This document shows, in pieces, positions 1 to 5,683 of a stretch of 5,683 bases of DNA. Positions within the stretch are counted from its first letter, which is position 1, and each line of letters starts with the position of its first letter. The position numbers and the translations under genes were made by a program. The notes below the pieces were generated by a model. That model had not been told where the DNA came from and did not search any database. It worked only from the letters and a program-made list of their open reading frames with translations. The stretch lies in assembly GCA_031265345.1 (NCBI GenBank), contig JAISCU010000148.1, positions 1 through 5,683 on the forward strand. Reading direction: 5' to 3'. Source of the stretch: Bifidobacteriaceae bacterium. Lineage in GTDB: Bacteria; Actinomycetota; Actinomycetes; Actinomycetales; WQXJ01.

Positions 1-1
1 A

Positions 2-289
2 TTCCTGGTCGGCCAAGAGCGGGGCGAAACACCCGCCCGGAAGGCGCGCCGCAGCGACGTGCTCGAGGTCATTCTGTCCGGAGGAAGGGTACTCGACTAC
101 ACGCGCGAGACTGCGGCCCACCACGCCCGCCTGATGACGGTCGCCTCCCGCCAGGGACGCCGGAGGGGGGCCTATGACATCATGATCGCCGCCCATGTGG
201 TCGAGACCGGTCGCATCCTGGTGACCACTGACCGCAAGTCCGCCCTTGACGACTTGCCGGGCGTCCGCCTGCGAGTGATCGACCACTAG
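2..289 (+). CDS. vapC: VapC-type PIN-domain toxin, 3' part (5' end outside window)
   Basis: This is the C-terminal part of a PIN-domain protein, the family of VapC toxins: Mg-dependent RNases normally neutralised by a cognate antitoxin encoded just upstream. The frame is open to the left window edge and translation from base 2 (FLVGQERGETPARKARR...) looks like the start of a PIN domain shortly after its first catalytic Asp (typical DTSxL), which lies outside the window. A GTG at 59 is therefore probably internal. Visible family features are a Glu in the YTRETAAHHARL segment, the GAYDIMIAAH motif with its conserved Asp, and the TTD...LPGVRLRVID end typical of the last strand, with further acidic residues. 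The visible part is 95 residues; the family is usually about 125-140, so 30 or more residues are missing. The antitoxin would lie left of the window and cannot be checked. It is the only plus-strand gene and converges on the lipoprotein gene at 376-1530. Confidence 0.75.
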   Translation, partial: FLVGQERGETPARKARRSDVLEVILSGGRVLDYTRETAAHHARLMTVASRQGRRRGAYDIMIAAHVVETGRILVTTDRKSALDDLPGVRLRVIDH

Positions 290-327
290 CGCACCCGGCG
301 TCCGCCTGCGGGTGATCGACCGCTAGC
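257..327 (+). repeat. Tandem duplicate of the vapC 3' end
   Basis: Bases 257-290 (last 10 sense codons plus stop of the PIN gene and one base beyond) recur at 294-327, a 37-bp offset, with 31 of 34 bases identical. The offset is not a multiple of three, so the second copy is not a protein repeat. Read in its own frame it encodes PGVRLRVIDR plus TAG, against PGVRLRVIDH plus TAG in the gene. Two of the three differences are silent third-position changes (ccg/ccc, cga/cgg) and one is His to Arg. This looks like the remnant of a second PIN-gene end rather than a fresh replication slip. Confidence 0.8.
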
Positions 328-375
328 CTCCCCGAAGGCCCGCTTCAGGACCGCAGAACCTCGTACCGCTCGTCG

Positions 376-1530
376 TCAGAGGTTGAGGTCTTCGACTGCC
401 GCCATGAACTCGTCCAGGGCTTTCTGGTTCTCCGCGATGAACTCTTCCTGCAGGGACCGCATGCGTCCGATGAGGGTGTCCATGTAATCCGTCTCCTGGC
501 GGCACTCGAAGTCATCGACCGCGATGGCGATCTCCGCCTGCGAGCCGACCAGAGATCGCTGGTCCTCGGGAAGGCTCACCCCGTCGGCACCAGGAGGCGC
601 CACCGTGCCATCCGCACCAGTCAGACTCGCCCTTACCATGGCCTCGGTCGGTGATCGGAACGGACTCCAACCACTGCCGCTAGGGCCGCCCGTCTCGAAT
701 TTGTACCCCTTACCCAGCATGCAGGACTCCCAGTCCCGGTCCAGGGTCACAACGACAGTGTCAGTCCACATCGGTTCACCCGTCAGGTAGCCCATGCCGC
801 CGATCACCGACCGATGAAGGTTCCGGACTTTGTTGAAGCGATCATCCGCGACCGGTTCGGGGTACTTCTCAGTGGCGGCAGCCGAGCAGCCGCCAGGCTC
901 ACCCCTGCGTTCCTCATTCGTCCCGTCCCAGCCTGTCAACGCCTTTTCGTAGGCCACCTGGGCCGACGCGCTCAGGCTCTCCCGATACTCCTGATTCTTG
1001 AGCTCCGCGTCGGACGGGTCAGGAGCAGTGGGGTTGGCCGCCTCCTCCGAGGGCTCGGGGGTCGAGTCCGTGCCATAACCGGTGGCACGGACCTGCTCGA
1101 TCGTGTCCGGCAGATAAGGCACGCCGATCAGGTCACCGCGGAATTCCACCCAGGGGTCGAATGCGGCTGATTTGGGCGGCTCTCGGCGCTCAGGATAATA
1201 CTCGAACCCCGCCGCCTTCATGCAAGAGGCCACCTCCACGTCGCGCTGATTACCCCTTTCGGTCCACTCGCGCGCTGATTCCCCGGTCTGGACCGCCTCG
1301 CTGAGCGCATCGTAGGCCTTGAAATACGGCGTCAACGGCAGGCCGCCCGGCACTTCCGTGTACTGGCTCGGCTCGTACTCTTTCCCCTCCGCACTTGCCG
1401 CCGCGGACCCGGATCGAGAGTCATCGGCGCTGGCTGATGGCTCGTCTTTGCTGGGCGCGGCCTCGCAGCCCGCCAACCCGGCAGCCCCGAACACAACGAC
1501 AGTCAACAGGCCAAGTAGCTTCTTCGTCAA
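376..1530 (-). CDS. Secreted lipoprotein, paralogue 1, unknown function
   Basis: A 384-residue lipoprotein of no function I can name. The signal peptide has a KK n-region, a hydrophobic stretch and the lipobox LAGC, so Cys22 is the predicted lipidated residue and the protein should sit on the outer face of the membrane. A Ser/Ala/Asp/Glu-rich tether (about 23-55) precedes the conserved body starting at YTEVPGGLPLTPYF (57-70). Four more cysteines (103, 215, 270, 343) match those of the neighbouring paralogue. Two are in similar motifs, CMKAAGFEY (103-111) and CMLGKGYKF (270-278), suggesting two related halves and two disulfides. The C-terminal 55 residues match the paralogue at 47 positions. 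The start is TTG at 1530, behind a good ribosome site (GGAGAGGA); the next codon, ACG, aligns with the ATG of the peptidoglycan-binding gene. It lies 84 bp behind paralogue 2; I see no promoter in that gap, so it is probably co-transcribed. Confidence 0.85.
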   Translation of the reverse strand: MTKKLLGLLTVVVFGAAGLAGCEAAPSKDEPSASADDSRSGSAAASAEGKEYEPSQYTEVPGGLPLTPYFKAYDALSEAVQTGESAREWTERGNQRDVEVASCMKAAGFEYYPERREPPKSAAFDPWVEFRGDLIGVPYLPDTIEQVRATGYGTDSTPEPSEEAANPTAPDPSDAELKNQEYRESLSASAQVAYEKALTGWDGTNEERRGEPGGCSAAATEKYPEPVADDRFNKVRNLHRSVIGGMGYLTGEPMWTDTVVVTLDRDWESCMLGKGYKFETGGPSGSGWSPFRSPTEAMVRASLTGADGTVAPPGADGVSLPEDQRSLVGSQAEIAIAVDDFECRQETDYMDTLIGRMRSLQEEFIAENQKALDEFMAAVEDLNL

Positions 1531-1606
1531 AATTGGGTCCTCTCCGAATGGATGTGCTGCCTCAGTCGGCGCGCCCGAGGCGCGTCTAGGAAGGGGGTCT
1601 GGCCGA
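1528..1606 (-). promoter_or_regulatory. Duplicated 5' leader, copy 1, with hairpin
   Basis: The gap between the two lipoprotein genes aligns, nearly without gaps, to the leader at 3243-3322. It contains the inverted repeat CGCGCC-(3)-GGCGCG at 1570-1584 about 40 nt before the start codon, followed by the ribosome-binding site GGAGAGGA. The match stops about 10 bases before the stop codon of the upstream gene, so the promoter found beyond copy 2 is absent here. The run of T needed for an intrinsic terminator is missing, so I read this as a leader element, not a terminator. Confidence 0.6.
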
Positions 1607-1614
1607 GCACGGTC

Positions 1615-2808
1615 CTACAGCCCGAGCTCTTCGACGGCCGCCATGAACTGGTCCAGGGCTTCCTGGTTCTCCGCGATGAACTCTTCCTGCATGGCTCGAG
1701 TCCGGCCGATGAGTGTGTCCATGTAGTCCGTCTCTTGGCGACACTCGAAGTCAGCCACAGCGATCGCGATCTCCGCCTGCGAGCCAATTAGCCGCTGCTG
1801 GTCTTCGCCGAAGTCAGGCTCACCGGCGCTGGGAGTCGCCACAATGCCATCCGCACCGGTCAGAGTCGCCGTTATCATGGCCAAGGTCGGTGGCCGAAAA
1901 GGACTCCAACCGTCGCCGCCAGGGCCACCCCTTCCGAACTCGTAACCCGTGCCGTGCATGCATGACACCCAATCCCGGTCCAGCTCCACGACCGCATCGT
2001 CCGTCGGAACCCCCTGGCCCACGAGGTAAGTGAGGCCACCGATGATTCCACCATGAAGCTCGCGCACCTCGATGACATCGTCGTGGGGAACGGGCTCGGG
2101 ATACTTCTTCCCCGCGGCGGCCGCGCACCCGCCGGTTAACTTGTCCACCCCTTCATCGGTGCCATCCCATCCGTCCAAAGCTTTGAAGTAGGCCGCCCGC
2201 GCGGAGGCGCTCAGATTCTCCACATACTCTTGGTTCTTGACGTCTTCCTCAGTCAAATCCGGCGCAGTGGGATCGACGGGCGCCTCTGAAACTTCATCAA
2301 TCGGGTCTTTCCCGTAACCGATGGCCCGCACCTGCTCGATCGTGTCCGGCAGATACGGCACCCCCACCAGGTCCCCCTCGAGCATCGCTACGGGACTCGG
2401 ATCGACTTCCTCAGCGGTCTCACGTTGACTTGGGTGGTACTCGAACCCCGCCTTCTTCATGCATTCCGCGATCTCAGTCTCGAGGCGACTGCCCCACGCG
2501 GCGCGCTCACGCGCCGACTGGCCTGTGCGAACGGCCTCGTCCAACCTGTGATACGCGTCGAAATACGGCGTCAACGGCAACCCGCCCGGCACCTCCGTGT
2601 ACTGGCTCGCCGTGTACGCGGACCCACCGGCGTTGGCCGTCACAGGATTCGATGCTGTATCACCATCGACCGAGAGGCCGCCATCGGTCGGCGCCGCGTA
2701 GCAGGACGCCAGCATCGGCGCACACGCCACTGTCAGGGACATCATTAGCCTACGGCGGCGCCGACCCAAACGACTCTTCACAATCAGACGGCCCAATCCC
2801 GCGCGCAT
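1615..2808 (-). CDS. Secreted lipoprotein, paralogue 2, unknown function
   Basis: A 397-residue paralogue of the gene at 376-1530. From ATG at 2808 the n-region is long and Arg-rich (RRRRR at 16-20), then a short hydrophobic stretch ends in the lipobox LASC with Cys36 as predicted lipid site. The mature protein has a Gly/Ala/Thr-rich tether, then the shared body: YTEVPGGLPLTPYF, CMKKAGFEY (116-124), VPYLPDTIEQVRA, GGC (228), CMHGTGYEF (283-291), GWSPFRPPT, and DFECRQETDYMDTLIGR at the end (Cys355). All four body cysteines are conserved with paralogue 1. The start is uncertain: ATG at 2808 overlaps the upstream gene by 25 bp, whereas GTG at 2781 begins 2 nt after that gene's TGA and gives a 388-residue protein with a more usual signal peptide (KSRLGRRRRR). 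Neither has a clear ribosome site, which favours translational coupling. ATG ATG at 2745 would lose the basic n-region. The signal region does not resemble that of paralogue 1. Confidence 0.83.
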   Translation of the reverse strand: MRAGLGRLIVKSRLGRRRRRLMMSLTVACAPMLASCYAAPTDGGLSVDGDTASNPVTANAGGSAYTASQYTEVPGGLPLTPYFDAYHRLDEAVRTGQSARERAAWGSRLETEIAECMKKAGFEYHPSQRETAEEVDPSPVAMLEGDLVGVPYLPDTIEQVRAIGYGKDPIDEVSEAPVDPTAPDLTEEDVKNQEYVENLSASARAAYFKALDGWDGTDEGVDKLTGGCAAAAGKKYPEPVPHDDVIEVRELHGGIIGGLTYLVGQGVPTDDAVVELDRDWVSCMHGTGYEFGRGGPGGDGWSPFRPPTLAMITATLTGADGIVATPSAGEPDFGEDQQRLIGSQAEIAIAVADFECRQETDYMDTLIGRTRAMQEEFIAENQEALDQFMAAVEELGL

Positions 2809-3242
2809 TCGTAGTAGGTGTATCCCTGAACCGTCACCGACCAGTTGAAGCCCATCGCGTTGTGGGTGTTCTTCCCGTACTTCCCGTCAACCGCGACCCC
2901 ACGGTAGGCCTGGGTTGAACGCAGCCTGGTCTCGGTGGTGCCGCCGAAGTAGCCGTCGGCGTTGATGGGATCCCAGGTATCCGGACGGTTGCAGTAGTTC
3001 ATCTGCTGTTGCAGATTCTTGACCGCCACGTTGTAGTTGTTCGCGTCCTGAACAAGCCAACAATTCCTGCCGGCGTCCCCGCCGCTCGAGGGAATGTATG
3101 CATGGAGGCCGCTCCAATATTGGATGTTCGTCGTAGTGCATTTCGACGGGTTCGTTGCCGCTTCGGCCGGTTGGCCGACCGTGGCCACCAGGGCGGCAGC
3201 GCCGAGGCTGACAGTCGCCAGCAGTGCGAGTAGTTTCTTCAT
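2784..3242 (-). CDS. Small secreted peptidoglycan-binding (PG_binding_1-like) protein
   Basis: A 152-residue exported protein. It has a Sec signal peptide (KK n-region, hydrophobic core, AEA/A site after about residue 28) and no lipobox. Residues 71-126 fit the PG_binding_1 repeat pattern: VAVKNLQQQMNYC, then INADGYFGGTTETRLRSTQ, then VAVDGKYGKNT, i.e. the usual DGxFGxxT...Q...G...DGxxGxxT arrangement. This fold commonly anchors secreted proteins to peptidoglycan. No catalytic domain is present, so it probably acts as a wall-binding or adaptor protein; this is inference. Four cysteines (35, 61, 84, 146) could form two disulfides. The ATG at 3242 has the ribosome site AAGGGGA. It heads a three-gene unit with its own promoter at 3348-3376, and its stop lies within 25 bp of the start of the lipoprotein gene 1615-2808. 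Confidence 0.85.
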   Translation of the reverse strand: MKKLLALLATVSLGAAALVATVGQPAEAATNPSKCTTTNIQYWSGLHAYIPSSGGDAGRNCWLVQDANNYNVAVKNLQQQMNYCNRPDTWDPINADGYFGGTTETRLRSTQAYRGVAVDGKYGKNTHNAMGFNWSVTVQGYTYYECARDWAV

Positions 3243-3322
3243 TTGGATTAGGTCCCCTTCACTATGGTTGTGCAGCCTTAGTCGCTGCGCTTGGAGCGCA
3301 TCTGGGGCGAGGACCTGGCCGA
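3243..3322 (-). promoter_or_regulatory. Duplicated 5' leader, copy 2, with hairpin
   Basis: This block aligns with 1528-1606. It carries TGCGCT-(3)-AGCGCA at 3286-3300, a perfect 6-bp stem about 44 nt before the start codon. An outer pairing is also possible: AGGTCCTC (3309-3316) with GGGGACCT (3250-3257), 8 pairs with one G-U, which would enclose the hairpin and cover the ribosome-binding site. From the predicted transcription start (about 3341) the whole block would lie in a 5' untranslated region of about 99 nt. The outer pairing is not kept in copy 1. Confidence 0.6.
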
Positions 3323-3344
3323 ACCGGGATTGGCTCAGCCATGA

Positions 3345-3376
3345 GTAATATTACGCAGTGATCGAAGGTCCGTCAA
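3345..3376 (-). promoter_or_regulatory. Sigma70-type promoter with palindrome over the -10
   Basis: On the minus strand TTGACG (3371-3376) is followed after exactly 17 bp by TAATAT (3348-3353), a good -35 and an acceptable -10 for a housekeeping sigma factor. The -10 is inside the perfect 10-bp palindrome GTAATATTAC (3345-3354), which could be a repressor site. It stands out as AT-rich in a GC-rich window. It would start transcription near 3341 and serve the peptidoglycan-binding gene and the two lipoprotein genes behind it. The 125 bp between it and the dehydrogenase stop show no clear terminator. Confidence 0.5.
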
Positions 3377-3501
3377 ATCCCTTTCCGCTCTCAGACGGCA
3401 TGATCGTTGCCCAAAGGTCACTGGAGCCTGGTTGCACAGAGCCCACACCGCGGAAGGCCGGGCGTGCAGGGCCGCCTCGGACCCCGTTCAATCGCGCGGA
3501 G

Positions 3502-4797
3502 TCACCCCTCGCCGATCACCAACCGCGTCACGCCGACCCAGTCCTCGGGCCGGGTCACTCGGCGGCCGTCCACCAGCACCTTGACGCCCGGCAGGTCGCC
3601 AGGTCGAAGCGACGCGTACTCGGGATGGTCGGCCTGGATGATCGCGGCATCGACCGGGGAACCGAAATGGTAGGGCTCCCAACCGAAGGCACGGAGCTCG
3701 GAATCAGAGAACATGGGGTCCTGGACCACCACCGAAGCGCCCCGCCCAACCAGGGCGGACACCACCGCGAACACCCCTGAGAAGGCCGTCTCCTTGACTC
3801 GACCGCGATAGGAGGCGCCCAGCACCGCCACCGTCCGGCCAATCAGGTCGCCATCAAGAGCCGCGGCGGCCAACTCAACCGCATGCGAAGGCATGGTCAT
3901 GTTCGCCTCGCGCGCCGCTCGCACGATCGTGGCGTCCGGATCGCCCCACAGGTAGAGGCGGGGATAGACCGGGATGCAATGGCCGCCCACCGCGATCCCC
4001 GGCCGGTGGATGTGCGAGTACGGCTGCGAGTTGGACGCCTCGATGACCTGGTGGACGTCGATCCCGTGCTTCTCGGCGAACTTCGCGTACTGGTTCGCCA
4101 GGCCGATGTTCACGTCCCGGAAAGTGGTCTCGGCCAGCTTCGCCAGTTCGGCCGCCTCAGCGGGCCCTAAGTCCCAGACCCCGTTGGGCCGGGCCAGATC
4201 GGGGCGCTCGTCAAAGTCCAGCACGCCCTCGTAGAACGCCCGCGCCCGCTCCGCTCCCCCAGCTGACAGTCCACCGATCAATTTCGGATAGCGGCGCAAG
4301 TCCTGGAAGATGCGCCCGGTCAAGACCCGCTCGGGGCTGAAGACCAGGTCGAAGTCGACGCCTTCCGTCAAGCCGGACACCGACTCGATCAGCGGCCTCC
4401 AACGACCGCGGGTGGTCCCGACCGGCAGAGTCGTCTCGTAGGAGACCAGGGCGCCAGGGCTCAAATGCGACGCCAGCGAGCGCGTGGCGGATTCCATCCA
4501 TCCGAAATCCGGCTTCCAGGACTGATCGTTCACGAACAGCGGCACCACCACCACGACCGCCTCGGCGCCGGGAATCGCGTCAGCATAGTCCGAGGTCGCC
4601 CTCAGGTTGCCCGCAGGCACCAGTTCCCGCAGCTTCTCCCCCAGGCGCGCCTCCCCCGGGAACGGCTCCTCGGCCCGGTTGACCAGGTCCACAATGGTCT
4701 GGTTGACGTCCACACCGACCACCTCGTGGCCCTTGGACGCGAATTGAACCGCCAGGGGCAAGCCGATCTTGCCCAACGCCGCGACTGCGATCCTCAT
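3502..4797 (-). CDS. Nucleotide-sugar (UDP-glucose/UDP-ManNAc family) dehydrogenase
   Basis: A 431-residue member of the UDP-glucose/GDP-mannose dehydrogenase family, which oxidises C6 of a nucleotide sugar to the uronate with 2 NAD. An N-terminal Rossmann fold is shown by ALGKIGLPLA (7-16) and the strand-end Asp30. SPER follows at 154-157, as in WecC-like enzymes. The central helix LAKLAETTFRDVNIGLANQ carries Lys220 and Asn230, and VGGHCIPVYPR holds the catalytic Cys274. The C-terminal sugar-nucleotide domain begins near 320. Where the family usually has [FY]KxxxxDxR this protein has YRGRVKETA (330-338), with Lys, Asp and Arg replaced by Arg, Glu and Ala, so the exact substrate cannot be read off. 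The length is normal. The ATG at 4797 has the ribosome site AAGGAGA and overlaps the upstream stop as ATGA, indicating translational coupling. Its product would feed uronic acid into a surface polysaccharide. Confidence 0.9.
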   Translation of the reverse strand: MRIAVAALGKIGLPLAVQFASKGHEVVGVDVNQTIVDLVNRAEEPFPGEARLGEKLRELVPAGNLRATSDYADAIPGAEAVVVVVPLFVNDQSWKPDFGWMESATRSLASHLSPGALVSYETTLPVGTTRGRWRPLIESVSGLTEGVDFDLVFSPERVLTGRIFQDLRRYPKLIGGLSAGGAERARAFYEGVLDFDERPDLARPNGVWDLGPAEAAELAKLAETTFRDVNIGLANQYAKFAEKHGIDVHQVIEASNSQPYSHIHRPGIAVGGHCIPVYPRLYLWGDPDATIVRAAREANMTMPSHAVELAAAALDGDLIGRTVAVLGASYRGRVKETAFSGVFAVVSALVGRGASVVVQDPMFSDSELRAFGWEPYHFGSPVDAAIIQADHPEYASLRPGDLPGVKVLVDGRRVTRPEDWVGVTRLVIGEG

Positions 4798-5683
4798 CTC
4801 GATCCGTCTCCTTCTCCGCTCGCTTTTGCCCGCATCAGCCTAACCACCCGCGCGAGCTTCCGCCGCAGCCGGCGCCAGGGCGTGGCGTCGATCCGCGCCA
4901 GCCGCGCCCGCAGCGCGTCTTCCCGCGCGTAACGTTCGGTGAGCTCGCCCTTCAGCCGTTCGACCTCCACTGTCAAGCTCTGGGTTTGGCCTTCCAGGTG
5001 GGCCACCTGCTCCTCATGGCTCTCCACCAGGCCCTCGCGGAGAGGCGCCACTTCCCGCAGGTAGCGTCGCGTCATGGCCGCCGCCGCGTTCGACGCCTGG
5101 ACCGGTCCCAGGACGGTCGCGTTGAGCGCCGCCAAGATTTCGGTGTCCGATGCCGCCATCCCAGCCCGCAGCCACCCTCGCGTCCCCGGCACCAGGTCGA
5201 GAGCCGGACCCACCGCCTCCGGGCGCGAGACGCCGTGGGCCACCAACACCGCCCGGCCGCCTTCGAGCCGCAGCAACTCGTAGGCCTGCGCCCCGGCCTC
5301 GGCCAATTTCCAGGCCAGCGCGCGGGCTGGCAGCACGTCGGCCCCGCCTGGGAGATCCGCCACCAGCCAATCATCGGGCCGGACCGCCACGATCTCCCCA
5401 GCGATCACCAGCTTCGCCCCGGCCGGGGCATGCGGAGAATCTGCCGCCTGACCACCGGGCAGAAGCGGCAGATGCGTCGCCAGCCAGTCACCGCGCGCGG
5501 CCTCGACCACGAGCTTCGCCCCGCCGACGGCAGGCGGCGAATCTGCGGCCGGGCCGCCGGGTACAGTCCCCTCGGCGTCCGCAAGTTGGGTCGCGGGAGC
5601 GGCGGGCGACGGGTCAGCGGACTGCTGGTCCGGCAGGAGCGGGAGATGGGCGGCGTCCGCGGCCCATGCGGCGGCATCGTGCA
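4794..5683 (-). CDS. Coiled-coil protein of a polysaccharide operon, C-terminal part
   Basis: The reading frame is open to the right window edge, so the N-terminus is missing; a GTG at 5510 is unlikely to be the start because the encoded repeats continue upstream of it. The visible 296 residues begin with a Pro/Ala/Gly-rich repeat region (about 5400-5680): PGGPAADSPPAVGGAKLV (5508-5561) and PGGQAADSPHAPAGAKLV (5406-5459) match at 14 of 18 residues, and HLPLLP occurs twice. A compact Leu/Ala-rich part follows. Then comes a probable coiled coil (HEEQVAHLEGQTQSL onward, about 4900-5030), and finally a very basic tail, ATPWRRLRRKLARVVRLMR, that could lie on the membrane. Such coiled-coil plus basic tails end some glycosyl- and methyltransferases of surface-glycan loci, but no catalytic motif is visible here and I do not assign a function. 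The stop overlaps the dehydrogenase start by 4 bp, so the two proteins are made together. Confidence 0.75.
   Translation of the reverse strand, partial: HDAAAWAADAAHLPLLPDQQSADPSPAAPATQLADAEGTVPGGPAADSPPAVGGAKLVVEAARGDWLATHLPLLPGGQAADSPHAPAGAKLVIAGEIVAVRPDDWLVADLPGGADVLPARALAWKLAEAGAQAYELLRLEGGRAVLVAHGVSRPEAVGPALDLVPGTRGWLRAGMAASDTEILAALNATVLGPVQASNAAAAMTRRYLREVAPLREGLVESHEEQVAHLEGQTQSLTVEVERLKGELTERYAREDALRARLARIDATPWRRLRRKLARVVRLMRAKASGEGDGSR
5406..5561 (-). repeat. Coding repeat, 34-codon period
   Basis: Two 18-codon units, 5508-5561 and 5406-5459, start 102 bp apart and differ at 4 of 18 residues (P/Q, P/H, V/P, G/A). Each is followed by a DWL segment. A more diverged unit with HLPLLP and a Q-x-AD core lies upstream at about 5605-5650. 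The array may continue beyond the window. Confidence 0.7.

Noticed and set aside
326..339. Inverted repeat GCCT-(6)-AGGC between the convergent genes as a terminator
   Set aside because: Only four base pairs and no T-run on either strand; too weak.
1570..1584. GC-rich hairpin read as an intrinsic terminator of lipoprotein 2
   Set aside because: No downstream U-run, and the same hairpin occurs at the same distance before another start codon, which fits a leader element.
1319..1726. Plus-strand open frame opposite the lipoprotein genes; similar ones at 814-1170, 2430-2918 and 4465-4932
   Set aside because: They are antisense to well-supported genes, have biased low-complexity composition (Arg, Pro, Ser), no ribosome sites and no recognisable domain; typical of GC-rich DNA.
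3358..3780. Plus-strand open frame across the promoter gap and the dehydrogenase end
   Set aside because: It overlaps the dehydrogenase gene antisense and has a composition unlike a protein; the gap is better explained by the promoter and leader.
4794..5510. GTG at 5510 as the true start of the coiled-coil gene
   Set aside because: The same frame stays open to the edge and encodes a matching repeat unit and HLPLLP segment upstream, so the gene continues beyond it.

Overview
The window comes from a GC-rich bacterium, most likely an actinobacterium. The genes use GC-rich codons with strong G/C third positions, GTG and TTG starts occur beside ATG, and the lipoproteins and the sugar-nucleotide dehydrogenase read like actinobacterial proteins. 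The species cannot be named from this sequence. Except for one partial gene at the left edge, every gene lies on the minus strand.

Layout from left to right: (1) the 3' part of a PIN-domain (VapC-type) toxin gene on the plus strand, followed by a second, slightly diverged copy of its last 11 codons; (2) two paralogous genes for secreted lipoproteins of unknown function (376-1530 and 1615-2808); (3) a gene for a small secreted peptidoglycan-binding protein (2784-3242); (4) a 259-bp regulatory gap with a good sigma70-type promoter and a structured 5' leader; (5) a nucleotide-sugar dehydrogenase gene (3502-4797) that overlaps by 4 bp (6) a coiled-coil protein gene running off the right edge (4794-5683). 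Genes 5 and 6 look like the end of a surface-polysaccharide operon. The peptidoglycan-binding gene and the two lipoproteins form a separate, downstream cell-envelope unit read in the same direction.

The most interesting signal lies in that second unit. The roughly 80-nt leader before the peptidoglycan-binding gene occurs again, diverged, before the downstream lipoprotein gene. In both copies a 6-bp stem with a 3-nt loop is kept although two of its base pairs have changed by compensatory substitutions. The similarity continues into the signal peptide, while the rest of that lipoprotein matches the neighbouring lipoprotein. The downstream lipoprotein is therefore a mosaic: leader and signal sequence of one gene, body of the other. 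The ATG of the leader has become ACG in this copy, and a TTG one codon upstream appears to have taken over. These are readings of the sequence; the regulatory roles proposed are inference.
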